Made by a program: the position numbers and the translations under genes. 64,000 bases of DNA from Ailurus styani (taxonomy: Eukaryota; Chordata; Mammalia; Carnivora; Ailuridae). Where the stretch lies: assembly GCA_002007465.1 (NCBI GenBank), contig LNAC01000001.1, positions 8,051,936 through 8,115,935 on the forward strand, given 5' to 3'. The notes beneath the pieces were generated by a model, which saw only the letters and a program-made list of their open reading frames with translations, did no database searches and was not told the DNA's origin. Below, in pieces: positions 11,105 to 22,415 of the stretch; position 1 is the stretch's first letter, and every line of letters begins with the position of its first letter.

Positions 11105-12135
11105 CGTATGAATTTTAAAATCTGTCAGCAAGGGATCACAAAAGCTCTGGGAGCAAAGAGCTACTCACGTTAACCTCTGAACCAGATAATCTAACAGTAA
11201 TCCATTCAGAACTAATCAAACATTTACAGAACCGCACCGGCATCCCGGCAAACAATTCGTCATCCTCACGCGCTCATTACCCCTCCAACATCTCAATCTA
11301 CCTATGCAAATGAAGCGAGGGAGCTGACATCGGGACCATGTACAGAAATTATAAACAAATATTCATCCATTATGCTGCTGAAATTTAACAGCTGAAGTAC
11401 TAACACTAGCTGAACTTCAAGCCCCGAGTATCAATTATTTATGAACCTAAACCTGACAGGACTGTGTAGGTGAATTAGCTGCATATGTCAAGCTTTGTTA
11501 TAAATCCCAACCTACTGTAAAACTCATTTTCATAGAATGTATGTACAAGGCTGACAATATATCAACAGCACGGCATTAATAATTTAGAAGAATGGGACCG
11601 TAAGGGAACACCTTGGAAACTGCGCTCTGCTCCGTAGTTGGTATTACAAATAAAAAAGTCAAATAAAATGAATTTCCCATAAACAGAGAATCAAATAAAG
11701 CATTTTCTCCATAATTTTATTTTCAATTTTCAAAAACATACCGGTTGATACTTTCTTGTTTAGGTACCGTAAGCATCACCGTAAGTTGTCTTAATTCTTT
11801 CTCCCCCACCCCCGCGCCCCCAAGGAAAGGGCAGGGAAATTTCTGATCTGGTGATGAAAGGGAGGTTTCTGGCTCTTTCCTTTATTTTTATAATAAAATA
11901 AGTGCAAGACGGAAGAGGAGCTGGAGCGTGCCTAATGTCGTCTGCCTTCCTGAGATTGTTTGCTATGGTTTGCCGGTGAAAGTGTATCATAAAACAAAGT
12001 GCTAGGCAGTAATAAAGACACTTAATTGAGACAGTATTGCTCAGGAAAATGTTAGGATTTTCCTGATTGTCACTCTCCATTCTGCAATGCAGATGGGCAA
12101 GCAATTGTGAAATCTCAGCAGCTAGCTTCATCTAC
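11105..12135. promoter_or_regulatory. candidate conserved noncoding element (octamer-containing)
   Basis: About 1 kb of repeat-free AT-rich sequence. A perfect POU octamer ATGCAAAT lies at 11304-11311, and many TAAT/ATTA cores, a CATATG E-box near 11483 and 'aattatttatgaac' near 11434 are present. A G/C-rich interruption at 11804-11835 separates two parts. This looks like vertebrate enhancer DNA; function and conservation are inferred, not shown. Confidence 0.5.
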
Positions 12136-14108
12136 AGGGTGCAAATATTCTCCTGCGGGCTCTAGCGGGGAGAGCGGCAAACTCTCACGGGTGGGCTGGG
12201 TGGGCGGGCAGGGAGAGAGCGGTCTCGAACCCCTGTCCTCTGGGCTGAAACGGTCCAAGGCATGGCCCGTCCCCCACCCCAGCTCGCCTTCCTCTCACTC
12301 ATCCCCAGCCTTAACCTTCGCAATCATTTTTAGGCGAGTGATGCTCAACTGCGGGGACTCTTTGTCACCGTTAATGACTTCTCCCTGTCCATCTTCTCGC
12401 GACTCAGGATATTTATGGCTCTGTAGCCACATTTGTCATTTCTGGCCAGGGAGACGGCATCTCTCAGCATTCTGCTTTCTGGATTCCCTCCAGACGCCAA
12501 GCTCCAGCTTCCTTTGGTTGAGGAGACTGGAGGGCATTTCTCCCCCTCCCCTGTTGTTGGCTCTTCCAGGGCTGGTGAAAGGAGGTCTCGTCTCTGCCAC
12601 CTTCTGGCGTCTCTGCCGTCTCTGTCTCTGCCACCTTCTGCCGTCTCTGCCGGCGGGACGGTCTGTACTCCTCCCCAAGGCAGGGCCCTGGCTGTGGGTC
12701 GGGTGAGCCCGCGGTGGCCAGCACCCATGTTAGGTGCCTGGAAGGGAGCTGATCCATCCCCCACCTCACTCTGCCCATCCAGGTGTCCCAGAACCCAGAA
12801 AGAGCTGGGGGCCCTGGGGCTCCCCTCGTTTGCAAAGGCCAAAGTAAAGATGAAACATTTCTTTCCGCTCCCAGCCCAAAGAATGAGCCCCGCTCCGAAG
12901 GCTCCTGGTGAAACACTCGTCATTTGGGTTTCCACGGTGGAGTTCAGGCTTGTGCCATCACAGGTGGAAATTTCTGCAGGAGACGGACAAACACCTTTGG
13001 AGGTCTCCCTAGTGGGGCCCGTCTTAACACTTGCTGATGCCAATACTTTTCCTTCTCTGCAACCTTTCGGGGCCTCGTTAAGCTTTCCAAGTTCTTCCAA
13101 GTGGCCTTTAGTAGAGGGAGCCCTGGCAAGGAATCATTTTTTTTAAATGCTATGTAAAATTGCACTCGGCAAAGTACCTGCTTAGACACCCTGCGTGGAC
13201 CGTGGAAATTCTCAGCTGTGAACACCCGCTGTGTTGCGGAGGAAGACAGTGACCCTATTCTTTCTTTTGAATCCAGATGCGGGAGATTGAAGGAAAGCTG
13301 TTTCTTCACGGGTCCCAGAGGGCCACAAGCCAGCTTCCATTGCCACCAATCTGTCCCTCACACAAACACACTCTGTTTGCTGTGTCCGAGGGGAAAGAAG
13401 TCTCCCTGCCCTTTGATGAGGGAACTTCCTGGGCCCAGAGTGGCAGAAACTCGAGGAGGCAAGGGTGTGAGAACGTTGGAGCTCGATCATTCTGCTTCTC
13501 TGGAACATTAGTCTGGAGAGCTAACTGATTAGAACGTGTAGGAAAGGCTCACTGTTATTCAGGCACCTGTAGCCCCGAATGTCTCCAGTTTTATGAAACG
13601 CTAAAATATTTACACTCTTTTTACTCCAATCAGGGGGGATCATTTGGCCCACTTGGATCTCTTTAAAAGGGGAAAGAACTAAGAGAGCTGACATTTCCAG
13701 AAGAAACAAGGCTCGTGCACACAACTGGAATTTAAATGAGAACCTGCTGAAGATTCTGACAGAATGGGCTTTCATTCAAAGGTGGGGCTGCCTGCAGAAC
13801 CCAGCTGACCTCTCGGGGCGCACAGGAAGGACAAGAGCCCCGACTCTTTGGGGCAGGGGGCAGTTGGGGCTCTTTGTGCTTAAGGGGGTGAAATATTTTG
13901 AGAATTTAAAAAGAGCATTTCTGTCTTCTCTGTTTATGACTCCCTGCGGATTGTACCTTTTTCCCTTCTGTGCTTCACACAGCAAGAGGGAAGGAAAGGA
14001 CGTGTCGGCTGATTCCCAAGAACAGCTTAAAAGCATCACAGGAGTTTACAGGCACTGTGTTCTCTGAAGGAGGAGAATATATATTTTGGTCTTGAAAGTG
14101 ATTGCTTC
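12136..14108. other. unique sequence with long chance frames
   Basis: GC-rich to 13100, then balanced. Frames of 199, 237 and 251 codons run on both strands across 12107-13146 but are mutually antisense and show no recognisable domain, so no gene is called. Confidence 0.4.
12591..12652. repeat. 28-bp imperfect direct repeat
   Basis: Positions 12591-12618 and 12625-12652 are identical except for one base and are separated by TCTCTG, which itself matches the unit start. It is a small local duplication. Confidence 0.9.
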
Positions 14109-14126
14109 GATTACTTAGTAATTCTT

Positions 14127-14328
14127 TTTTTTAAAAAGATTTTATTTATTTATTTGACACAGAGAGAGAAATTACAAGTAGGCAGAGAGGCAGGCAGAGA
14201 GACAGGGAGAGGAGGAAGCAGGCTCCCCACTGAGCAGAGAGCCTGATGCGGGCCTCGATCCCAGGACGCTGAGATCATGACCTGAGCCGAAAGCAGAGGC
14301 TTTAACCCACTGAGCCACCCAGGCGCCC
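14127..14328 (-). mobile_element. CAN-SINE (young, mustelid-type)
   Basis: A full-length minus-strand SINE with the young head ('ctttaacccactgagccacccaggcgccc' on the plus strand, split here: head ends at 14328). A perfect 18-bp target-site duplication, gattacttagtaattctt, lies at 14109-14126 and 14329-14346. It is one arm of an inverted SINE pair with the element at 14436. Confidence 0.97.
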
Positions 14329-14435
14329 GATTACTTAGTAATTCTTAAGCAACCTCAGGGTGGGCTTTTAAGAGGTGGGTTTGAGAGAGGCCTGTGGAGA
14401 CTCTCTCCCTGAATATTACCATTTAAACCTGTCAA

Positions 14436-14618
14436 GGGGCGCCTGGATGGCTCAGTCTGTTAAGTGTCTACCTTCAGCTCAGGTCATGATCCCTGGGTCC
14501 TGGGATCAAGACCCGCATCGGGCTCCCTGCTCAGCAGAGAGTCTGCTTCTCCCTCTACCCCTCCCCCTTGCTCGTGCTCTCTCGCTCTCTCTCAAATAAA
14601 TAATAAATAATAAATAAA
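14436..14618 (+). mobile_element. CAN-SINE
   Basis: Plus-strand SINE beginning 'ggggcgcctggatggctc', with tRNA-like A-box region 'tggctcagtctgtt', CT-rich middle, and tail of AATAAATA units. The flanks 'aaacctgtcaag' and 'aaacccatcagg' may be a diverged target-site duplication. It faces the SINE 108 bp upstream. Confidence 0.93.
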
Positions 14619-14759
14619 CCCATCAGGGTGGAAGCAGGTTCAAGGTGGAACCCTTCCTGCATTAACCCTGCCCTGGAGGCTCCTGGGACAAGTGGAAATG
14701 TCCAGGGCATCTGGCCCCGGGCTTGTCTCTCCCTGTTTCTCTAATTCAAAAAACATCAG

Positions 14760-15165
14760 AAGAATGTTCAAAAGAGCACTATACACAATAGCCAAATGGT
14801 GGAAAAACCCATACGATGGAATATTACTTGGCCATAGAAAGGAACACAGCAACGGCCCCTGCCCCAGCCTGGGTGAGCCTGACGCTGTGTGCAAGCGCTT
14901 TCACAAAGGGTGAGATGTCCAGAACGGCAAGTCCGCAGAAACAGGACACAGATGGGTGGATGCCAAGAGCTAAGGGGAGTGGGAAGTGATTCAGAAATGG
15001 GGCTTAACTGGCGTAGAGTTTTATTTAGATGCGATGAAAAGATCTTGTAACTAGACAGCAGTGGTGGTTGCACGACATGGAGACTGTACTGATGCTGCTG
15101 AGTTGTTCACATTAAAATGGTTAATTTGTTACGTGAATTTCACTGCAAAAGGAAACGTTTTGTGA
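14760..15165 (+). mobile_element. L1M 3' UTR remnant
   Basis: The segments 'cacaatagccaaatggtgg', 'gatggaatattacttggcc' and the end 'taatttgttacgtgaatttc' followed by an A-rich stretch are the standard 3' part of old L1M elements. The middle (about 14860-15040) is diverged. Confidence 0.7.
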
Positions 15166-16750
15166 ATATCATCAACTGCGGTCATTGTAAGGGGGTGAAG
15201 AGACCCAGGCTCATTGGTCAGGTCCTCCTGGTGATCATTCTAGGGCTACCTCTCTAAAGACAAGCCCTGTGCCACCAGCAAGGGCTGAATGTGAGCCATC
15301 AAACCTGGTGAGACTGTCCGGGGCCATCGGGGTCCCACTAAACACCTCTGCCCAAAGGCTGACATGCCTCACCATGGACATGAGATTTGTTTTCACATGT
15401 GAACAGTGCTGCTGGGAATGATCTCTCGATGTGCTCTGTGTGTTGGTTTAGATTTTTAGGGGTCAAGGAACAGATACTCTCAGGTGACCTTGAGCAAGGT
15501 GGAGAAGGACACACTTGGCCATGAGGATGATGAAGACAAGGACACTACCAGGCTTCCTGGAGATGGCACGCAGCCTGGGTCGTTCGGGACACGTCTAAAC
15601 CTGAGCCACTGGCAACCTCATTTCCTCAGAGAAAACATCTCTCCCTGCTGACAGAAGACCTCTGCCATTTGGGCAACTCAGCCCAAGGACACTCTCCTTT
15701 CCTGGCACCCTCTACTCCCCGAACAGTACTTTCCCCGCCCCCACCCCAGGACCGTGTGATTACTGCGGCTTCTGCTTCTCACGCCTTCCCACCCTCCCTG
15801 ACTCCTGCTCTCTGCCTTCTCTCTCCACTCTCCAGAATGAACTATTAGCCCACTATCCTCTATCGATCTGGAATTCCAATTCCCCAACATAGGCTCGGGT
15901 GTGTTCATCAAGTACAACCGTCTTTGTTGGGGAAGGTGGTTGTATCAGGGAACTAAACCATCAGGGCCTGCCTCTACAATGGGGACCTGACCAGTTGAGC
16001 TGATGTCGCTGTGGCTGAAACCCGGTACTCAGCTCGCCAGGTGAGCCTCAGGAAGGCTGGACCCCCTTAGCCTCCATCTTCTGATGAATTCCTGATTGCA
16101 CCCAGAATGTTCCATTTGAAATGTGCTGGTTTGCACACTGACTTTTTCTAAGCCCTGAGGGCCAGGCCAGGTGACTTTGGTCATTATAATGTGTTAGCCA
16201 TTGTCTCTGAGAAAACTGATGCCCTGAGCTTCCTGTGGAGCTGGTCTGCTTCGAGGGGGTGACAGTGAGTGAGAACTCAGCCCTGGGGACCTGACTGGGG
16301 CCTTCTGAATGACCACAACCCAAGTGGAGCCCGCTGGGGCCAAATGGAGGATGTATTGGCCTCCAGAAACCAAGAAGTATTGGGTGAAGAAGCAGCCAGA
16401 CCTCAATGACCAGGAGGAAGTCAATAACCAGACAGTCCAAGACCCCTCTCATCTCCTCTCTCTGCCTCTCGCTGCATGTGGACCTGTCCTTTCTCTCCTT
16501 ATAGCTCAGTTCTCCCCACATAGTTGGAAACATGAGCACCAAATACCCTCAAATTTTCCTTCCACTGAAGAGGCACCATCCTTAAGTTATCTGAGTACCC
16601 AGCAGAGGCACCGCCAGGCCCTGCTTGGGTTGGGGGACCTTTAGACCTACCAGCCATAGTCGGCTGAAGGTCCCTGGAGAAGAGAGGGGATTCTAGAAGA
16701 AAGATGCTTTGTAGACAATTCCAAGTCTAGAACTCTATAAAGTTGGGGCT
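15166..16750. other. unique sequence, nothing recognised
   Basis: No known repeat or domain is recognised. Frames at 16048-16542 (minus, 164 codons) and 16309-16644 (plus, 111 codons) overlap antisense and resemble no family; an old unrecognised LTR cannot be excluded at 15950-16640. Confidence 0.35.
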
Positions 16751-16754
16751 TCAA

Positions 16755-16985
16755 AACCAGCCAGCATCGTTCAAATCACAGCGTCACAACTTATATAAGC
16801 TGTGTGACCTTAGCAAGCTTTTTAACCTCTCTGTGCCTCCAGTTCCTCATTTATAAAATGGAGATGACGACGGAGCCCATGCATGGGGTTACAGAGAGGA
16901 TTAAACCCTGTGTGAAGTGCTCTGAACAGCGTCTGGTACCTAGTGGGAGCTCCGTGCTCCCTGTGATTATTTTGTTGACTGTAAT
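16755..16985 (+). mobile_element. MIR
   Basis: A nearly complete MIR: 'agctgtgtgaccttagcaag', 'cctctctgtgcctccagttc', 'ctcatttataaaatggagatg', 'gagaggattaaaccctg' and 'gaacagcgtctggtaccta' occur in order. The ORF across it is not a gene. Confidence 0.85.
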
Positions 16986-17239
16986 CTCGGAAGCTAAACT
17001 AGCCAAGTCAAGAATGGAGAAGGTAGTCCCAAGACGTCAGAACATAAAGAGCCAGGAGACAAGAGGGGTGACGTGGGCAGGAGGTTTCCAGGAACGCTCT
17101 GTGCCCACATGGTGCCAGGGTGGCTGCAGCCAGAACGGGCAGAGGAGGACTTGAACTGTAAGTGTCTACTCACAACAGAGGCCTCAGCTAAGTCCCTTCT
17201 GGACTGAAGCCTGGAGGAACCAGGAGGAAACCTTCTGTC

Positions 17240-17445
17240 TGTTCCTGTTTCTATGGCAACCACACATTCCTCATGATGGCACCCTGGTCACCTTGGGTCC
17301 CTGAGTGACTATGTGGAACAGAGCCCTTTGATGACCCATGAAGGACAGAGAAGACAGAAATAGAAATGAATCTTTGTCATGTTCAAGCCACTGAGATTTA
17401 GGGGTCATTTGCTACTGCACTTTTTCCTGTCTGTCCTAATACAGA
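17240..17445 (+). mobile_element. old LTR 3' part (MaLR/ERVL-like)
   Basis: The end 'catgttcaagccactgagat', 'ttaggggtcatttgctactg' and final 'cctaatacag' matches the terminal part of MaLR/ERVL LTRs. The 5' boundary is unclear. Confidence 0.5.
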
Positions 17446-18375
17446 GGTTAGAAACCTAACCACATCCCAGACAGGAACCGATTCCTTTACATAAAAGATA
17501 TGACATAGTTTTATTAAACTGTTTTTCTACACACTGCCTCCAAAATCTCCTTAGACTTCAAATATTAAAATCAGACAGGGCCCAGACCCTTTCCATTCCC
17601 TACGATTGGGAGCTCACCCCATTTTTCATGCACTTGTTTTCCAAGTGCTAGAGAAACAAACCTCAGGCAGAAAGAATTCTAGCATGTAACTGATAAGCCA
17701 AGAAAAGAGTGGCTTGTAAATACCTACTTTTAGGAAATTGACAAAAGAGACACAGGCTGTGTGTTGTCCCGTTGCCATGGTGAATGCAAGGTGTAAGACG
17801 GTTCTAGTGACGTGGTGGCGAGGACAGCCAGGGCTGGTGAAACCTGTCCACCTGTTAGCCACCTGGCTCAATCCCACCACTGACGGGGGCGGGGGGGGGG
17901 GNGGGGGGATTATCCCAGGAAGCTGAAACAAGGAGGTAGTGGACTAGTTAACGTGAGTTACTGGCTGCGAGAACTCAATGAATAACCACCTCGGCTTCTC
18001 TAAGAAGACCAGAATCCAGGATCAAGATGGGCTTGCTTCTCTGAAACATGGGCATGCTAATCATCTCCCTGGGAGAAAGACAGGTCTAGATCTTGGCTTC
18101 CTCATTAGGTAAGTGGTGAAAGGACAGACACCACCACAGCCACCACCCCAAGGGGCTCCGCTCACTAGCTCTGGTTAGGAGATGCGACCATTATGTGATT
18201 CACTGGTTGGAGAAGCACAAGGGAAGCAGAAGCAGAGTAAGGAGGGCTAGGAAAGAAGGAAGGAGAAAGTGGAATTGAGGCAGATGTAGTGGGCTTTTTT
18301 ATCCTTCTCACAAGTACTTGTATGAATGACTCTAGCTCACTGGTTACTAAATACCAACTACCTGAATATATTCAA
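17446..18375. other. unique sequence with a G-run and one N
   Basis: No gene or named repeat. A G homopolymer-rich stretch at 17886-17908 contains a single ambiguous base at 17902, probably a sequencing failure in the G-run. Confidence 0.4.
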
Positions 18376-18379
18376 TTCC

Positions 18380-18500
18380 ATTAAACCAGTTTCCCTAAAT
18401 GCCTACTACATGCTAGGAGGAGTGCTAGATACTGGGGATGGAGAAACAAGACAGACATTGATCCTGACCTTCAGGAACTGAAAGTCTCATTCAGTAAGCA
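18380..18500 (-). mobile_element. L2 3' fragment
   Basis: The order 'gcctactacatgctagg', 'gtgctagatactgggg', 'tggagaaacaagacagac' and 'atcctgaccttcaggaac' is the reverse complement of the L2 3' end. Confidence 0.7.
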
Positions 18501-19084
18501 CCTGTTGTATGCCTAGCCTCCTATACTAAACCAGAGGGGCGTTAAATGACAACACACTTCTGACTCACAGAGGGGCTACCATCCATGAGAACCTTTAGGA
18601 GGCAACTAAAGAATATAAGTAAATTGGATTATTGACAATTTGTGTTGACAGTCACTCCAGTCTTGAGGGTGAGGCAAAGCTTAAAGCATAAGCAGGGTGG
18701 TACCTGCCCCTCCCCATCATCTTTTTGGAGATTTCTAGTGCTCCATCCAAATCTGGACAATCCTTGGTGGCTCATTTATCCTTCCTTTTGGTTGTCTCCA
18801 TCTCGTAGGGAGGGTTTTCCCTCGACATTGCATCTTTGAGCCATGTAGGGATGGTGTGGCCTCTCGGTAAGCCCTGCCCTTTTATGTCCTAAGAAATTTC
18901 TGGCTAAGAAATTCCCCTTCTTTGTTTCACAGCACTTCAGCTTCCACTCAGCAACCAAGGGTGCCAAGAGAGTCCTTGGTAATCCTAATCTAATTAACCT
19001 CAGAAACTGCCTTTTGGTTTAGTCTCCCGGATGACCCCTGGACAAAGAGCAACCATTAAACACATTAACTGAACTCCTACCAAG
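18501..19084. other. unique sequence
   Basis: No repeat or gene is recognised. Frames on both strands at 18642-18967 are 65 codons or shorter. Confidence 0.4.
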
Positions 19085-19580
19085 AGCCTCAGGAACATTA
19101 ACACTTTTGATCTAGAAATTTCACTTCTGGGACTATCCCAAGGCAATGATCCTAAATGCAGTTAACAGTGGTCTGCACAAAGATGCTGACTGCAGCATTA
19201 TTTATACTAAGGAACAATTCAGAAGCCACTTAAATTCCCACAAGGAGAATAGTTAACTAAATTACAGGTAGCCCATAAATTAAGGTATTTTTTAGCCATT
19301 AACATGGTGTTTGCAAAGAAAAATTTTTAATAACCTGGTGAAATGTTTATGCAATAATGCTTAGGCAGAAAAAAGTCAGGATACACAAGGGTATGTAGTG
19401 TTTTAGCCCAACTATAAGCTGAAGAGAAGGAAGAAAGTCAATGAAGATGTTAACAGTTATCTCTAAAAGGTAGGATGATGGGAGATTTTTATTCTTTTGG
19501 AGTTTCTGTTCTATGTTTGACAAGTTTTCTATAACGAGAATGCGTTAGCTTTATAATCGGGAAGTGATCATTTTTAAAGG
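19085..19580 (+). mobile_element. L1M/L1ME 3' UTR remnant
   Basis: The segments 'gatctagaaatttcacttc', 'gactgcagcattatttatac', 'aataacctggtgaaatg' and 'tatgcaataatgcttaggc', ending with 'tctatgtttgacaagttttc', give the known order of an old L1ME 3' UTR. Confidence 0.65.
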
Positions 19581-19599
19581 AAATGATAAAATCAGCTCA

Positions 19600-20165
19600 G
19601 CAGTCCTGGTGAGCTAGTGGGCGCAGTCTGGCAGGCCGAGCTCAGCTGTTCAAATGTGGGAGAGACCCTAGCCTTTGCAAAATATCACCGATATTCCTTA
19701 AGCCATTAAATACATTTCATAATTGCAATTGCTTGCTCTAAATTGCCTGTTTATTCTGTTAATGACTTTTTTTGTGAACCACAGTTTACAAATAAGGCAT
19801 TTCCTAGAATCTGCTAGCAATTAGGGAATTGTTCTGGCCTCCTAATGAAAAGTAAACACCATTAATAATGCCTGTCCTAGCTTATACTTGTGTTGGTTTT
19901 GTGTCATTTACTTTGGGAACAGATAATAACAGCCCTTTAAAAAAAAGCATTTAGGTCACAGATGGTTCCTACGCATTGTTTGCTAATCTCGTGTTAAGGA
20001 GAAAGCATTAGTAACACAAAATAAAAACAGAAGAGTTTTTCCTCCTCTCTGAGATTGGTTTTCATAAACAGTGGTCTCCTGATGATTGTCTTTGCTAATT
20101 TAGCTATCTGTATACTCACATCGACCTCAAAGGCCAAGTTAAAGCCTCACTCCTCAGATCAGGAC
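19600..20165. promoter_or_regulatory. candidate conserved noncoding element
   Basis: Repeat-free AT-rich block of about 560 bases with many TAAT/ATTA cores and a RUNX-type AACCACA at 19777-19783. It sits between two old L1M remnants yet contains no insertion itself. Regulatory function is inferred from composition only. Confidence 0.35.
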
Positions 20166-20314
20166 CCACTGGCCATAGTTGTCTTAAATTGAAATGTACA
20201 AACTCCTTTAATCCTACTCTACCTGGTCTGGGCAGAAGCAGGGCGAATGCAACATTTTCCAAAAACGAAAGATCTGATTAGGAACAAAGTGAAAGTGTAG
20301 ATGATTAACTAAAT

Positions 20315-20830
20315 TAACCACAAAAAAAATGAAAGCATATGTCCATACAAAAACTTGTACATGAATGCTCATAGCAGCTTTATTTGTAATAGCCCCAAAC
20401 TGGATACAAATCAAATGTCTACCAACAGGGGAATGGATAAACAAATTGTAGTATATCCACACAATGGAATATTACTCAGCAAGAAGAAGGAAGGAACTAT
20501 TCATACCCACTACCGTATGGATAAATCTCAAAACAAATAATGCTGAATGAAAGAAATCAGACCAAAAAAAGAGCACGTACTAAATAATTCCCTTTACTTA
20601 CAATTCTAGAAAATGCAAGCTCAACTGTAGTGACAGAAAGCAGATGAGTGACTAGCGGGAGAAGGGGGAATAGTTACCTTCATTATCTTGATGGCAGTGA
20701 TGGATTTACAAGTGTATGCGTAAGTCAAAACGTAAACTTTAGATTTTCGTATGTCAAAAACTTAGATTTTCTGGGAAGCTTACTGCATGTTGATTATGCC
20801 TCAATAAAACCCTTTTTTAAAAAAATGAAT
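20315..20830 (+). mobile_element. L1M 3' UTR
   Basis: Well-preserved order: 'gctcatagcagctttatttg', 'ggggaatggataaacaaat', 'acacaatggaatattactc', 'gaatgaaagaaatcagacc', and 'gcctcaataaaacccttttt' followed by the A-rich end. An old, 5'-truncated L1. Confidence 0.85.
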
Positions 20831-22415
20831 AAACCACATCTTATCATGTTTTTCTTATTAAAATTAATAACAATTTTAATAATAGCAAAAATCTACCATT
20901 ACTAAATAAACTTTATTATTTTTCATTTAAAAAGCAAGAAAAATAGAAAGTGGTGAGAAAAAAATGAATGTTCTCATAAATAGGAGGAGTCATTTAATTA
21001 TTATTCTGTCTGGGTGGTAGGTTCACATACCTTCTGTGTATGTTATGAAAAGTTCTGTATGTCTCAGTTACCTTATAATGCAATACATGAGAGATTCGAG
21101 AACGAGAACACTTTGTGCAATACGAGAGATCTTTAGGGCCTATAGAACATCTCCCTAAACATCATCAGGAAATGATTAAAAGAGATTAATAAAATGAGAA
21201 CTCAAGGCCAGAGGATCAGAACAACATTGCATGCGTATTCCTGTGTCTATGCTAGTGATGAATACTTTTCATCATTGTTCCAGAAGCTGTTCCGGATTGT
21301 TCCAGAAGCTGACAGCTAAACAGAATGACTAGAAGACACAGGAGATTCCTCCCATTCGAGGTCCATTCAGAGCTGCACAACTTCACCACAAGAGCCAGGG
21401 CCCCCCACTCTCAGTGCGGACCGAAGCACGGGGATCTCCTTCCCTGGCTCCAGCCCTGCCATGCCCACCCCCGACAAGCACTGGCCAGAACCTGGAACAT
21501 CTCCGTCCACCCAGCACGCTCAGACTCATCCACTCCCGGTCTAGATCAGTCCACCGGGTCTATACCTCTCTAGTGCCCTTGCCTCTCCTCCACGTGGCCC
21601 AACTCCCTAGAGATCTATGTGACTCGGGAGTTGACATCCACTTTCCACTGGAATGGAGACACCGGGACAGTGGGACTTCCTTCATGTGCGGCTCCTCGGT
21701 ACTGAGCTCAGGTGCCTGGCAGATGACGTGCCCTCAGAAAGCTAAGGAATGAAAGGGAAAGGAAGCCCCAAGCCTCCCAGAAGAGCCGGTGAGGAAGATG
21801 TAGGGTTCAGAGGTACGACCTAGTCTAGACCTATAAAGAGGAACAGCATCAGGAAAACTGGCGACATTCTCAGGAGCCTCGTGATGAGGAAATTCTTAGG
21901 TCTCTCTGCAGAGCCGGGGACGAAGGTGCAAGAACGTCCTAGCACCTCTGGATTTGGCCTTCCTGCCCCACCCGACAGTACACATTCACATTCATGGGTC
22001 ACAAGGAAGTGACATCACAACTGGTGGTTTTGCAAACAAGTGCCCCCACTTGCTAAGCCACTGATGTGCATGACAAAATCACAACAGCTAAAACAGCGGG
22101 AACAAGGGTAAGGAAACCAAAGAGCAGAGTAGTCGAGAGAGCCTGGGCTTGGGAGCCATGCATTTGCGTCTGAATCTACCTCCACGGATTACCAGTTATG
22201 CGTCCGTATTTGTGAGACTGACAGCTGTAGCAAGTAGCCCTGGCACGGGAAAGGTTTATTTCTTTAATCCAACCAGCCCTCAGAAGAGCCCTCCACGCTG
22301 CGACACGGGAATCCCGCTTTTGCCACCTTGTGGGCACCACCATCTTCCAGAGCCTCCTCGTCACCTGCCATCTCACTGAATTTAGCCAGCTGGCACATCA
22401 AGAGTGTGAAGGTTT
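20831..22415. other. mostly unique sequence
   Basis: AT-rich to 21250, possibly with further L1M debris at 20990-21090 ('gtctgggtggtaggttcac'). GC-richer at 21330-21760. A weak MIR-like part ('gagcctgggcttgggagcc') lies at 22135-22200. No gene is recognised. Confidence 0.35.

Noticed and set aside
11804..11835. Possible promoter GC-box cluster
   Set aside because: A short C-rich stretch only; no CpG island or TATA box around it.
14436..14520. tRNA gene
   Set aside because: The tRNA-like A and B box segments belong to the head of a SINE; no cloverleaf with proper anticodon arm and 3' end is present. The same applies to all other SINE heads.
16309..16644. Possible retroviral or LTR-derived coding piece
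   Set aside because: Lys/Gln-rich start but no retroviral motif is visible and no LTR pair is found.
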